NCBI RefSeq assembly: GCF_014646335.1
Contig: NZ_BMNG01000014.1
Location: 248,001 to 312,000, forward strand
From: Streptomyces lasiicapitis
GTDB taxonomy: Bacteria; Actinomycetota; Actinomycetes; Streptomycetales; Streptomycetaceae
Length of the DNA: 64,000 nucleotides
Reading direction: 5' to 3'
Shown here: positions 35,780 to 43,464 of the stretch, piece after piece
How the letters are laid out: each line of letters starts with the position of its first letter
How positions within the stretch are numbered: position 1 is the first letter of the stretch
The notes under the pieces: model-generated
The model's input: the letters and a program-made list of their open reading frames with translations, nothing else
Told to the model about the DNA's origin: nothing
Database searches by the model: none
Program-made: the position numbers and the translations under genes

Positions 35780-36952
35780 CTAGGCGGCGGCGTCCGAGTG
35801 GGAGCGGCGACGCACGACGTACACCGCGCCTCCGCCCGCGACGACGGCGATGCCGCCGACGATGCCGATGGTCGGCAGCATGGAGCTGGAGCCGGTCTCG
35901 GCGAGGTTGCCGGTCGGCGGGATCTCCGCGGTGTCCGGGACCGTCTTGACCTGCTTGGCGGGGGCGCCCTGCGGCTTCTTGTCGTCGAGGACGGGCGGCT
36001 CGACCGTGCCCGGCCGCGGCTTGGCCTCACCGGGGTTCTCGTTGTCGCTGCCGGCCTTCAGGACGGTGAAGTCGAAGAACGCGAACGCGTTGTGCACGCA
36101 GTTCAGCTCGGAGTCGAGGTAGCCGCCGAGGCCGAGCGCGTAGCCGTCGCCCGCCGGGGCCTTCGCGCTGATGTTCAGGCGCAGCTTGATCTCGACCTGC
36201 TCCTGGGCATTGAGCGTGGTCTTGCCGAACGAGACGCCGCTCTCGACCTCGTCGACGATCGACTTCCAGCCCTTGGCCTCGGGGTCGTAGAACTGGATCC
36301 GCGCGTAGGTGCTCAGCCAGTCCTTCTCGTCCTCGCTCTGCGAGAAGTTGTCCACGGCGGCGAGCCACTCGACCTCGCCGAGGTCCTCGTCGCTCGGGTT
36401 GGCCGCGGTCAGCGTGAACTCGTGCCAGCCGCTGCCCGCGACGATCTTGCCGGGCAGGCCGGAGAGTTCGAGCTCCAGCTTGTTCTCGGCGTCCTCGCCG
36501 GTGTCCTCGTCGGCCGGGCACTCGGTGGGCTCGTCCGTGGGGGTGGTCTCGTCCTCGGGCTTGGTGCCCTCGTCGCCGCCGGGCTCGGTGTCGTCGTCAC
36601 CGGGCTTGGTGTCGCCGCCGGGCTTGGCCGGGTCCTCGGGCTTCTCGTCGTCACCGGGCTTGTCGTCGCCCGGCTTCGCGGGGTCGTCCGGCTTGGTGTC
36701 GTCGCCGGGCTTCTCGCCCTCGCCGGGCTTGGTGTCGTCGCCGGGCTTGGCGGGGTCCTCGGGCTTCGTGTCGTCGCCCGGCTTCGCGGGGTCCTCCGGG
36801 CCGGGCGTCTCCACCGGCGGAGTCTCGGTCGTGCTCGCGGACGGCGTGGTGTTCGCGTCCCCAGTTGCGAACGCGGCCGGGGCGGAGAGCAGCGCGAGCG
36901 GGGCGATCGCTGCCGTCGCGGCCGCGGCGGCCAGAGCACGGCGAAGCTTCAT
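35780..36952 (-). CDS. Sortase-anchored surface protein (LAETG motif)
   Basis: 390 residues: signal peptide (MKLRRALAAAAATAAIAPLALLSAPAAFA), a highly charged repeat region of EDPAKPGDDTKP-type units (about 50-140), a folded domain (about 155-295, LELELSGLPGKIVAGSGWHEF...), a linker, then LAETG (350-354), a hydrophobic helix and RRRSHSDAAA. LAxTG is the substrate motif of class E sortases of high-GC Gram-positives, so the protein should be covalently attached to peptidoglycan. The folded domain has two Cys (in PTECPAD before it and LNCVHNAF inside it) that could form a disulfide. The repeats would act as a stalk. Function unknown. Confidence 0.9.
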   Translation of the reverse strand: MKLRRALAAAAATAAIAPLALLSAPAAFATGDANTTPSASTTETPPVETPGPEDPAKPGDDTKPEDPAKPGDDTKPGEGEKPGDDTKPDDPAKPGDDKPGDDEKPEDPAKPGGDTKPGDDDTEPGGDEGTKPEDETTPTDEPTECPADEDTGEDAENKLELELSGLPGKIVAGSGWHEFTLTAANPSDEDLGEVEWLAAVDNFSQSEDEKDWLSTYARIQFYDPEAKGWKSIVDEVESGVSFGKTTLNAQEQVEIKLRLNISAKAPAGDGYALGLGGYLDSELNCVHNAFAFFDFTVLKAGSDNENPGEAKPRPGTVEPPVLDDKKPQGAPAKQVKTVPDTAEIPPTGNLAETGSSSMLPTIGIVGGIAVVAGGGAVYVVRRRSHSDAAA

Positions 36953-37096
36953 GAAGACCTCAGAGAGTCCGGCGCACCGCGCGCCGCGCGGTACGGAGGT
37001 GGAGGCCTCCGCGACAGGCGCGGAAGTGGCCGTTGTTACGCATGGATGACCTGCGTCACCAGGGAATGGTTGTCCCAGGACTCACAGAAACTTTAT

Positions 37097-37110
37097 GTGG
37101 TTTGGGTCAC
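37097..37110. promoter_or_regulatory. Crp-type box GTG-N6-GNCAC
   Basis: GTGGTTTGGGTCAC fits the Streptomyces Crp consensus GTG(N)6GNCAC exactly. It lies 145 bases upstream of the LAETG surface-protein gene on the other strand and a similar distance from the + strand gene. Confidence 0.45.
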
Positions 37111-37201
37111 ATGTTCGGGGGTCGCGAAGGGGTCCGGCTTGTGCGGGCGCGGTGGGGTGTCGTAGAACTTCCCCCGTTTGCAAGCGAGATGACGAGATGA
37201 A

Positions 37202-37243
37202 GCGGATCCATTCAACGGTTCCGCGGATCCATTCGACGGTTCT
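37202..37243 (+). repeat. Tandem 21-base repeat before the small membrane protein gene
   Basis: Units at 37202-37222 and 37223-37243 differ in two bases; the core is GCGGATCCATTCAACGGTT. The second ends 10 bases before GTG 37254. It could be an operator or a local duplication in the leader. Confidence 0.7.
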
Positions 37244-37253
37244 GGGGGGAACA

Positions 37254-37661
37254 GTGTCCGTGCAGTCGCCGCAGGAGCCCGAGCGCGAACCCGACGACGG
37301 GGCGTCCATACCCGACGAGGTGTGGCGCAGGTTCGAGGAGGACAGCGAGCGGGACATCCGGGCTTCCGCGCCGAAGGAGCCGTCCGCGCGGGCGCGCATG
37401 GTCGCCGAGCGCCTGCGCCGCCTGGACGAGGAGGCGGCCCGGCAGCAGGCCGAGGGCACCGTCGGCCGCAAGCGGCGCAGGCGCAAGGAGGAGTCCGCGC
37501 AGCCCTGGCGCCCCGACGAGTGGCGCTCGGCGCCCACGGGGCCGCGGCGGTCCGAGCGGTCGCAGCGGTGGCGGCAGGTGCGGAGCGTGCTGATCGTGGG
37601 CGGCTGCATGATCCTTGCGATCGCGCTCCTGAGTCCCTACCGGTTCTGGCCGTGGCTGTGA
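37254..37661 (+). CDS. Small single-pass membrane protein, unknown function
   Basis: 135 residues from GTG 37254, chosen because GGGGGGA lies just upstream. An acidic start (SPQEPEREPDDGASIPDEVWRRFEED) is followed by a long charged helix (ARMVAERLRRLDEEAARQQ), a basic stretch (GRKRRRRKEE) and a C-terminal membrane helix (VLIVGGCMILAIALLSPYRFWPWL). No family is recognised. An upstream ATG (37197) would include the repeated leader IHSTVPRIHSTV and is less likely. Confidence 0.7.
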   Translation: MSVQSPQEPEREPDDGASIPDEVWRRFEEDSERDIRASAPKEPSARARMVAERLRRLDEEAARQQAEGTVGRKRRRRKEESAQPWRPDEWRSAPTGPRRSERSQRWRQVRSVLIVGGCMILAIALLSPYRFWPWL

Positions 37662-37858
37662 GGTTCGGCGGCTGCCGGTGGGGTGTGGGGTGGGGTTTCG
37701 GTGCCTCTGTACGCCGCGAAGGGACCCACGGAGTACGCCGCGAGGGAACCGCGGACGGCGATCTTCAGTCGTAGAAGGGGTGCGGGTGACTCCGCATGGA
37801 CGTGCGAGGCGTGTGCGCGGCGTGATGTGCGCGGGGCACGCGAGGAAAGTGGGGGAAC

Positions 37859-38755
37859 GTGAAGTCTGTGTCGCGTGTCGTGGTGGCCGTGTCGGTCGCG
37901 GCCGCTCTGGGTCTGACCGCCGCGTGCAGCAGTGGTGGCGACGGTGACGGAGGCGACGGGGGCCGTGACGGCGGCAAGTCGTCGACGTCGCAGGCGAAGC
38001 CGAAGGGGCCGGGGGGCGGGGCTTCTGGGGGCGGCGGCTCGGAGGCGGGTGGCTCTGGGGGTTCCGGGGGCTCCGGTGGTTCCGGTGCCTCCGACGGCTC
38101 CGGTGGCGAGTCCCCGGCCGCGAAGAAGCTGACGGCATCGGCCCTGGCCAAGGGTGACCTCGACCGTTACGACTACGACGTCCTCGCCAAGGAGCAGTCG
38201 AAGCTGGAGGCCGCGTCGGACGGCGCCCCGGCGAACCCGGCCGCCTGCCGCCCGCTCTCGGACATGCTCGCCGCCGCCATCCCGCCCGGGGCGAAGGCCC
38301 ACCTCGGCCGCACGGCGGCGACCAAGAGCAACCGCGACAGCGCCTCCACGGACATCGAACTGTTCGCGTACGCCGACTCCGGCGCCGCCCGCAAGGCCCT
38401 CAAGGAGCTGCGCGCGGCGGCCAAGTCGAAGCGGTGCGACACGTTCCGCGCGGGCAACATGCGCTACAGCGGCGTCGCGCCCCTGCCCGCGCCCGACAAG
38501 GGCGACGAGTCGGTGGCGTACAAACTGGGCAGCCGGCAGGACGAGTACGTGAAGCGCCGCACCGTCGTCGTCGTGCGCGACGGCTCGACCCTCCTGTCCT
38601 TCGCCGCGACGAACTTCTACGACCCGGCGGGCGTGGCCGGCGACGAGGAGAGCCGGGACTCCGGGGGCCTGGACGCTCCGGGCCCGGACAAGGCGGACGA
38701 CGCGCCCAAGGTCCCGCCGGTGCTCATCGACGCGCAGCTCGGCAAGATGAAGTAG
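37859..38755 (+). CDS. Putative lipoprotein with Gly/Ser-rich spacer
   Basis: 298 residues. Signal sequence with a near-lipobox GLTAAC (Cys23), then an 80-residue Gly/Ser/Asp/Lys linker, then a globular domain (about 95-298; KKLTASALAKGDLDRYDYDVL, TKSNRDSASTDIELFAYADSGAARKALKELR, VAYKLGSRQDEYVKRRTVVVVRDGSTLLSFAATNF). This resembles the sensor-like secreted domains common in Streptomyces, possibly related in type to the outside domains of the nearby kinases, but I cannot show homology. GGGGGAAC lies before GTG 37859. Confidence 0.8.
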   Translation: MKSVSRVVVAVSVAAALGLTAACSSGGDGDGGDGGRDGGKSSTSQAKPKGPGGGASGGGGSEAGGSGGSGGSGGSGASDGSGGESPAAKKLTASALAKGDLDRYDYDVLAKEQSKLEAASDGAPANPAACRPLSDMLAAAIPPGAKAHLGRTAATKSNRDSASTDIELFAYADSGAARKALKELRAAAKSKRCDTFRAGNMRYSGVAPLPAPDKGDESVAYKLGSRQDEYVKRRTVVVVRDGSTLLSFAATNFYDPAGVAGDEESRDSGGLDAPGPDKADDAPKVPPVLIDAQLGKMK

Positions 38756-38769
38756 CGCGCGACAGAGCG

Positions 38770-38802
38770 AAGGGCCCCGCGGGACGGATCCGCGGGGCCC
38801 TT
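38770..38802 (+). terminator. Terminator of the lipoprotein gene
   Basis: AAGGGCCCCGCGG (38770-38782) pairs perfectly with CCGCGGGGCCCTT (38790-38802), loop of 7, starting 15 bases after the stop. A second, weaker hairpin (GCACCGAC/GTCGGTGC, about 38812-38838) follows. Confidence 0.88.
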
Positions 38803-38839
38803 GGCTGTCAGCACCGACGTCAGGGCAGCGTCGGTGCCT

Positions 38840-39422
38840 CGGGGCGGCGCCGGGGGGAGGGCGCCGCGCTGGTCGTGTGAGCCGGTGGCCTACCCGGCGC
38901 GCAAGGGGCGCGCGGCTGGTGTAGACCATTGGCAATCAAGTTGTGGAGAGCGGTGCCCGAACCCCGTCCCCTCTACGCATCGTGGAGGATGGCCGGTTCT
39001 CCGCGCAACCGTTTCGACGACATCTTGGAACGGCGGGGGACATGGGCGGGGAAACAGGAGGTGAAGGGGGCGAGGGCCGGTCGGCCCCGGGCGTCCCCGG
39101 AGCCGGCCGTTCCCTGGGTGACCGGGCTGCTGTCCCCTGCCGTCCGGTCACTTCTCTGGAGCGAGGTCCCACGGCGCACACGTGCTGCGTACGCCTCATC
39201 GCTCCAGCGGAGCCACGCGTGGTTCTTGCGGACCGCCCCTGGCTGGCACGGACACCGGGACCAACGAAGACCGTCCGGATCCGGTCACGCGCCGTACGGG
39301 TGAGAGGAGATCCGAACTCAGGTCCGTGGCGCAGCGGTTCCGTGTTTTCCGGGACATTTCCGGGGTGTCCCGGAGTCTTCCCCGGGGCGTCCCCCGAGCT
39401 CGGCCTCCTGCTGCGGCGGTGC
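38840..39422. other. Gene-poor stretch of about 580 bases
   Basis: Several frames are open (for example + from 38929, 38943 and 38989) but their products are Arg/Pro/Ser-rich and show no domain. None has a convincing Shine-Dalgarno with coding-like GC3. A DasR-like palindrome at 38915-38930 is the only recognisable element. It may be a decayed gene or an unrecognised regulatory region. Confidence 0.6.
38915..38930. promoter_or_regulatory. DasR/GntR-like operator
   Basis: GCTGGTGTAGACCATT resembles the Streptomyces dre site ACTGGTCTAGACCACT (three differences, with one in the centre). There is no aminosugar or chitin gene next to it. Confidence 0.35.
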
Positions 39423-39758
39423 TCAGACGCGGCCCCGGCACAGCTCAAGGAGCGTCATGGCGAGCTGCGTGCCGGGCTTGCCGAGGGCGTCCCTGTAGTG
39501 GCCGAGAACCTCCATCTCGCGGGAGAGGTTCACGCGCCGCCCGCCCGAGCCGATGCGGGCCTCCTGGATGACCGCGGAGACGGCCATCCGTTCCTGGACG
39601 AGGCCGATGATCCGGTCGTCGAGCGCGTCGATGCGCTCACGGGCACCGCCGATCAGCTCGGCGGCCTCGGGGGTGCGGGCGCCGGTCTTCTCCGTCGGGG
39701 AGGTCGGGGTCGTCGCGGTCGGGGTCGTCGGGGTGGCGGGCGTCGTGGTGGCACTCAT
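39423..39758 (-). CDS. Chorismate mutase (AroQ type)
   Basis: 111 residues. After a 38-residue Thr/Pro-rich start, the AroQ three-helix fold is visible: LIGGARERIDALDDRIIGLVQERMAVSAVIQEAR, then NLSREMEVLGHYRDALG and LAMTLLELCRGRV. The Arg residues in helix 1 (ARERIDALDDRI and QERM) and SREMEVL correspond to substrate-binding positions of AroQ. It converts chorismate to prephenate, the branch point to Phe and Tyr. AAGGAG is 7 bases before the ATG. A short Phe/Tyr-coding leader and a terminator hairpin precede it, strong evidence for attenuation by aromatic amino acids. Confidence 0.9.
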   Translation of the reverse strand: MSATTTPATPTTPTATTPTSPTEKTGARTPEAAELIGGARERIDALDDRIIGLVQERMAVSAVIQEARIGSGGRRVNLSREMEVLGHYRDALGKPGTQLAMTLLELCRGRV

Positions 39759-39826
39759 GGTGGGGCTCCTTGATCCGGTGGCGGTCGGCGGTGCCCCGGG
39801 GCGACGGTGGCCCGGAAACGACAGAA

Positions 39827-39852
39827 CGCCCCGGGCCGTGTGGCCCGGGGCG
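39827..39852 (-). terminator. Attenuator terminator before chorismate mutase
   Basis: A perfect 11-bp stem around a GTGT/ACAC loop, followed in the - direction by TTCTGTCGTTTC. It lies between the leader peptide and the structural gene, so transcription can be stopped before the gene. A bulged GTCG..GCTTG / CAAGCGAC pairing further upstream (about 39860-39890) could be the competing or pausing hairpin. Confidence 0.8.
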
Positions 39853-39876
39853 CCTGGGAAGTCGCTTGGCTTTACG

Positions 39877-39948
39877 TCAAGCAGCTCGACCATGGCAGCC
39901 GGCGAGCCGGATGCCATAGGTAAAGACGAAGGTCGAGTGCGAACGCAT
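39877..39948 (-). CDS. Aromatic leader peptide of the chorismate mutase attenuator
   Basis: 23 codons: MRSHSTFVFTYGIRLAGCHG followed by RAA and TGA. The Phe-Val-Phe-Thr-Tyr run is the sensor expected for Phe/Tyr attenuation. TACACT six bases upstream of the ATG suits a -10 box, so the message may be leaderless, as seen for other Streptomyces amino-acid leaders. There is no Shine-Dalgarno. The peptide ends 25 bases before the terminator stem and 119 bases before the gene start. Confidence 0.75.
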   Translation of the reverse strand: MRSHSTFVFTYGIRLAGCHGRAA

Positions 39949-40027
39949 GGGGGGAGTGTACGCCAGCCGCCCCCCGGCCCGTCGAGGGCGAAAGAACCAC
40001 CGCGGGCACCCCCGCCCCACCCCCCGT

Positions 40028-40033
40028 TAGAAT
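40028..40033 (+). promoter_or_regulatory. Possible -10 box of guaA (TAGAAT)
   Basis: TAGAAT lies 40 bases before the guaA GTG start in otherwise GC-rich sequence. No convincing -35 box is seen. Confidence 0.4.
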
Positions 40034-40073
40034 CGGCAGCACACACCCCTTGCTCACCGCCGGAAGGCAAACC

Positions 40074-41654
40074 GTGCCAGTAGCGCCGCCCGCCGCCCCC
40101 GACACCGTCCTGGTCGTCGACTTCGGAGCGCAGTACGCCCAGCTCATCGCCCGCCGCGTCCGCGAGGCCCGGGTCTACAGCGAGATCGTGCCGAGCACCA
40201 TGCCGGTCTCCGAGATGCTCGCCAAGAACCCCGCGGCGATCATCCTCTCCGGCGGCCCGTCCTCGGTCTACGCGGAGCACGCCCCGTCGGTGGACCGCGC
40301 CCTCTTCGAGGCCGGCGTCCCCGTCTTCGGCATGTGCTACGGCTTCCAGCTGATGGCGACCTCCCTCGGCGGCACCGTCGACGACAACGGCGCGCGGGAG
40401 TACGGCCGCACGCCCCTGCATGTGTCGAAGTCCGGCTCCACGCTCTTCGAGGGCACCCCGGACGAGCAGTCCGTGTGGATGTCGCACGGCGACGCCTGCA
40501 GCGCCGCCCCCGAGGGCTTCACCGTCACGGCGTCCACGGACGTCGTCCCGGTCGCGGCCTTCGAGAACGACGAGAAGAAGCTGTACGGCGTGCAGTACCA
40601 CCCCGAGGTCATGCACTCCACGCACGGCCAGCAGGTCCTGGAGCACTTCCTGTACCGCGGCGCGGGCCTGACCCCGTCCTGGACCACCGGCAACGTCATC
40701 GACGAGCAGGTCACCGCGATCCAGGCCCAGGTCGGCACCAAGCGCGCCATCTGCGGCCTGTCCGGCGGCGTCGACTCCGCGGTCGCCGCGGCCCTCGTCC
40801 AGAAGGCCATCGGCTCCCAGCTCACCTGCGTGTACGTGGACCACGGCCTGATGCGCAAGGGCGAGACCGAGCAGGTCGAGAAGGACTTCGTCGCCGCGAC
40901 CGGCGTCCAGCTCAAGGTCGTCGACGCCCAGGAGCGGTTCCTCGCCGCGCTCGCCGGGGTCTCCGACCCCGAGGAGAAGCGGAAGATCATCGGCCGCGAG
41001 TTCATCCGCGTCTTCGAGCAGGCCCAGGCCGAGATCGTCGCGGAGGCGCCCGGGGACCAGCCCGTCGAGTTCCTCGTCCAGGGCACCCTCTACCCCGACG
41101 TGGTCGAGTCCGGTGGCGGCACCGGCACCGCCAACATCAAGTCGCACCACAACGTGGGCGGCCTCCCCGAAGACCTCGAGTTCCAGCTCATCGAGCCGCT
41201 GCGCAAGCTCTTCAAGGACGAGGTGCGCATGGTCGGCCAGGAGCTCGGCCTGCCCGACGAGATCGTCCAGCGCCAGCCCTTCCCGGGCCCCGGCCTCGGC
41301 ATCCGCATCGTCGGCGAGGTCACCCGCGACCGCCTCGACCTGCTGCGCGAGGCCGACGCCATCGCCCGCGAGGAGCTGACCGCGGCCGGCCTCGACCGCG
41401 AGATCTGGCAGTGCCCCGTCGTGCTCCTCGCCGACGTCCGCTCCGTCGGCGTCCAGGGCGACGGCCGCACCTACGGCCACCCGATCGTGCTGCGCCCGGT
41501 CTCCTCCGAGGACGCCATGACGGCCGACTGGTCCCGCCTGCCGTACGAGGTCCTCGCGAAGATCTCGACCCGCATCACCAACGAGGTCGCCGACGTCAAC
41601 CGCGTCGTCCTCGACGTCACGAGCAAGCCGCCGGGCACCATCGAGTGGGAGTAG
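40074..41654 (+). CDS. guaA: GMP synthase (glutamine-hydrolysing)
   Basis: 526 residues. Class I glutamine amidotransferase domain (LVVDFGAQYAQLIARRVREA; catalytic Cys in FGMCYGFQLMA; VQYHPEVMHS), then the ATP pyrophosphatase domain (GLSGGVDSAVAAALVQKAIG, the P-loop) and the dimerisation domain ending VTSKPPGTIEWE. It converts XMP to GMP using glutamine and ATP, the step after guaB. GTG 40074 has GGAAGG upstream and directly precedes the conserved PVAPPAAPDTVLVVDFG. Confidence 0.98.
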   Translation: MPVAPPAAPDTVLVVDFGAQYAQLIARRVREARVYSEIVPSTMPVSEMLAKNPAAIILSGGPSSVYAEHAPSVDRALFEAGVPVFGMCYGFQLMATSLGGTVDDNGAREYGRTPLHVSKSGSTLFEGTPDEQSVWMSHGDACSAAPEGFTVTASTDVVPVAAFENDEKKLYGVQYHPEVMHSTHGQQVLEHFLYRGAGLTPSWTTGNVIDEQVTAIQAQVGTKRAICGLSGGVDSAVAAALVQKAIGSQLTCVYVDHGLMRKGETEQVEKDFVAATGVQLKVVDAQERFLAALAGVSDPEEKRKIIGREFIRVFEQAQAEIVAEAPGDQPVEFLVQGTLYPDVVESGGGTGTANIKSHHNVGGLPEDLEFQLIEPLRKLFKDEVRMVGQELGLPDEIVQRQPFPGPGLGIRIVGEVTRDRLDLLREADAIAREELTAAGLDREIWQCPVVLLADVRSVGVQGDGRTYGHPIVLRPVSSEDAMTADWSRLPYEVLAKISTRITNEVADVNRVVLDVTSKPPGTIEWE

Positions 41655-41696
41655 TCCCCACGGCCCCGCAGGCTTCCTCGGCCTTCTCGGCCTGAA

Positions 41697-41737
41697 CGCC
41701 GGTGCCGCCGCCCCCGATCCGGGCGGCGGCACCGGCG
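41697..41737 (+). terminator. Terminator of guaA
   Basis: A perfect 17-bp stem (41697-41713 with 41721-41737), 7-base loop, 42 bases after the stop. It nearly touches the end of the convergent oxidase-like gene and probably serves both. Confidence 0.9.
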
Positions 41738-41740
41738 CTC

Positions 41741-42220
41741 TCACGTCCGCCTGGTCTTCTTCAGCGGCCGCCCCGGCCTCCAGAGCTGCACCGCCAGGTA
41801 CTTCTCCTCCTCGATGTACGTCCGTACGACCTCCGTCAGTTCCGTACGGAACAGGTGGAACGCCGTCGGGTCCGGCGGCTTGACCTCGCCCACGTACAGC
41901 GCGACCGTCTCCGGGTCCCGCACCTCGACCGCCCGCCCCGCGATCCGTACGTCGCCGCCCGCCATCTCCGTGCCCGCCCCCGGATTCGCCTGCAGCGCGA
42001 ACCGCGGATCGCGCCGCAGATCCAGCGCCTTCAACGAGTTCGGCATCATCCCGAGCCACAACTCCCCGTTCAGGAAACGCACTTCGAGCCCCGTCGTGCG
42101 CGGCGACCCGTCTTTGCGCAGTGTCGCCAGAATGTGGTGCGTGAACTGACCGAAGCGGTCCTCGACCGTCGCCGCCAGCTCGGGCTCCGCGGCCGCGAAG
42201 GCCGCCCAGTTGAACGTCAT
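41741..42220 (-). CDS. Pyridoxamine 5'-phosphate oxidase-fold (split-barrel FMN/F420) protein
   Basis: 159 residues: HHILATLRKDGSPRTTGLEVRFLNGELWLGMMPNSLKALDLRRDPRFALQ is the typical split-barrel N terminus of this family, binding FMN or F420. The rest (DVRIAGRAVEVRD, TEVVRTYIEEEKYLAVQLWRPG) fits. The reaction is unknown; such proteins reduce or oxidise small molecules in the cytoplasm. The ATG at 42220 with GGGAGA upstream was preferred over an upstream start at 42262. Confidence 0.85.
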   Translation of the reverse strand: MTFNWAAFAAAEPELAATVEDRFGQFTHHILATLRKDGSPRTTGLEVRFLNGELWLGMMPNSLKALDLRRDPRFALQANPGAGTEMAGGDVRIAGRAVEVRDPETVALYVGEVKPPDPTAFHLFRTELTEVVRTYIEEEKYLAVQLWRPGRPLKKTRRT

Positions 42221-42413
42221 ACGCCGAGTCTCCCGCCCAAACCCGACACGTACTGTCCCCATTCGCGCGCCGCCCTCGATTCTCCCGCCGTCGCCCGCCC
42301 CCTTCCCGTGCCGCCCTCCCGGCCCGGCTCCAGACTCCCTTCACAGGAGACCCCTGTTGTCCTGCGCTGACCGGCGGTAACTTCCGCTCCGTACGACCAG
42401 GGATGGAGGACAC

Positions 42414-43199
42414 ATGCAGGCGCCCACACCGATACCCGTCGAGCGGTTGCAGTTCGCGATGCCGCCGGTGCACGAGACGCCGGAGGACGAGCGGCGCCAC
42501 CGCAAGGAGCGGCTCGCCGGTGCCCTGCGGATCTTCGGACGCCTCGGCTACGAGGACGGCGTCTCGGGGCACATCACCGCGCGCGACCCCGAGTACGACG
42601 ACTGCTTCTGGGTGAACCCGTTCGGCATGCCCTTCAAGCACATCACCGTCGGCGACCTCGTGCTCGCCAACGGGGACGGCCAGGTCGTCGAGGGCCGCCA
42701 CCACGTCAACCAGGCGGCCTTCACCGTCCACGCCCAGATCCACCGGGCCCGCCCCGACGCCGTCGCCGTCGCCCACTGCCACTCCACGCACGGCCGCGCC
42801 CTGGCCGCGCTCGGCGAACTCCTCGACCCGATCACCCAGGAGTCCTGCGCCTTCTACGAGAGCCACGCCCTGTACGACGGCTACACCGGCGTCACCGTCG
42901 ACGCCGAGGAAGGCCGTCTCGTCGCCGCCGGGCTCGGCGACCACAAGGCCCTCATCCTGCGCAACCACGGGCTGCTCACCCTCGGCGGCTCCGTCGACGC
43001 CGCCGCCTGGTGGTTCATCTCCATGGAACGCTCCTGCCAGGTCCAGCTCGCCGCCCGCGCCGCCGGCCGCCCCGTCCTCATCGGGCACAAGGAAGCCGTC
43101 GGCACCCGCGAACAGCTCGGCAGCGACCTCGTGGCCTGGATCAACTACCAGTCGCTGTGGCAGGACATCAGCCGCAGCGAACCCGACTTCTTGACCTGA
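42414..43199 (+). CDS. Class II aldolase/adducin family protein
   Basis: 261 residues with the aldolase II core: DGVSGHITARDPEYDD, VNPFGMPFKHITVGDLVL, and the metal-binding His pair AVAHCHSTHGRALAALG, with a further His in RNHGLLTLGG. The fold is shared by fuculose-phosphate aldolase, which cleaves sugar phosphates using Zn2+, and by non-catalytic adducin. The substrate is not predictable. GGAGGACA lies just before the ATG. Monocistronic by layout. Confidence 0.88.
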   Translation: MQAPTPIPVERLQFAMPPVHETPEDERRHRKERLAGALRIFGRLGYEDGVSGHITARDPEYDDCFWVNPFGMPFKHITVGDLVLANGDGQVVEGRHHVNQAAFTVHAQIHRARPDAVAVAHCHSTHGRALAALGELLDPITQESCAFYESHALYDGYTGVTVDAEEGRLVAAGLGDHKALILRNHGLLTLGGSVDAAAWWFISMERSCQVQLAARAAGRPVLIGHKEAVGTREQLGSDLVAWINYQSLWQDISRSEPDFLT

Positions 43200-43464
43200 C
43201 ATCCCGCCGCGTCCCGCTCTTTCCGCACTTCCCTCACCCGTCCCGCCCGCCTCATTCACCGCACGCGCGTGCCCACGCGCGCGCCGCGTCAACCTGCGCA
43301 CCACCGGACCACCCGCGCTGACCTGACCCGCGGAGCACGCACAGGCGTCCGTGCGGCACAATTCCCAGACACCGCAAGGAAGTTCACGGCCGCGCAACCG
43401 AACGCAGATCCGGACGCGCGTCCCGCGGTGGCCTCGGTCAAGGGTGGGGAAGGCGGCGTACGCG

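Larger units (their letters stand above)
36953..37253. other. Divergent regulatory region with a Crp-type box
   Basis: 301 bases without a gene, between the LAETG gene and the small membrane protein. It holds a GTG-N6-GNCAC box (37097-37110), an AT-richer stretch (CAGAAACTTTATG near 37085-37098) and a 21-base direct repeat at 37202-37243. Confidence 0.7.

Noticed and set aside
37680..37790. Repeated GTACGCCGCGA words as regulatory sites
   Set aside because: Only two loose copies; such words recur by chance in Streptomyces DNA.
38880..38990. Possible tRNA (CTCTACGC and GCCCGAACCCC words)
   Set aside because: No cloverleaf can be formed and no T-arm sequence GGTTCGAATCC type is present.
38929..39303. 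+ strand frame MAIKLWRAVPEPRPLYASW...
   Set aside because: TTG start without Shine-Dalgarno, Arg/Pro-rich product and no recognisable fold; kept only as an unexplained region.
43200..43464. Palindromic GCACGCGCGTGC near 43260 as operator
   Set aside because: Alternating GC words of this kind are common in this genome, and its position is far from the chosen start.
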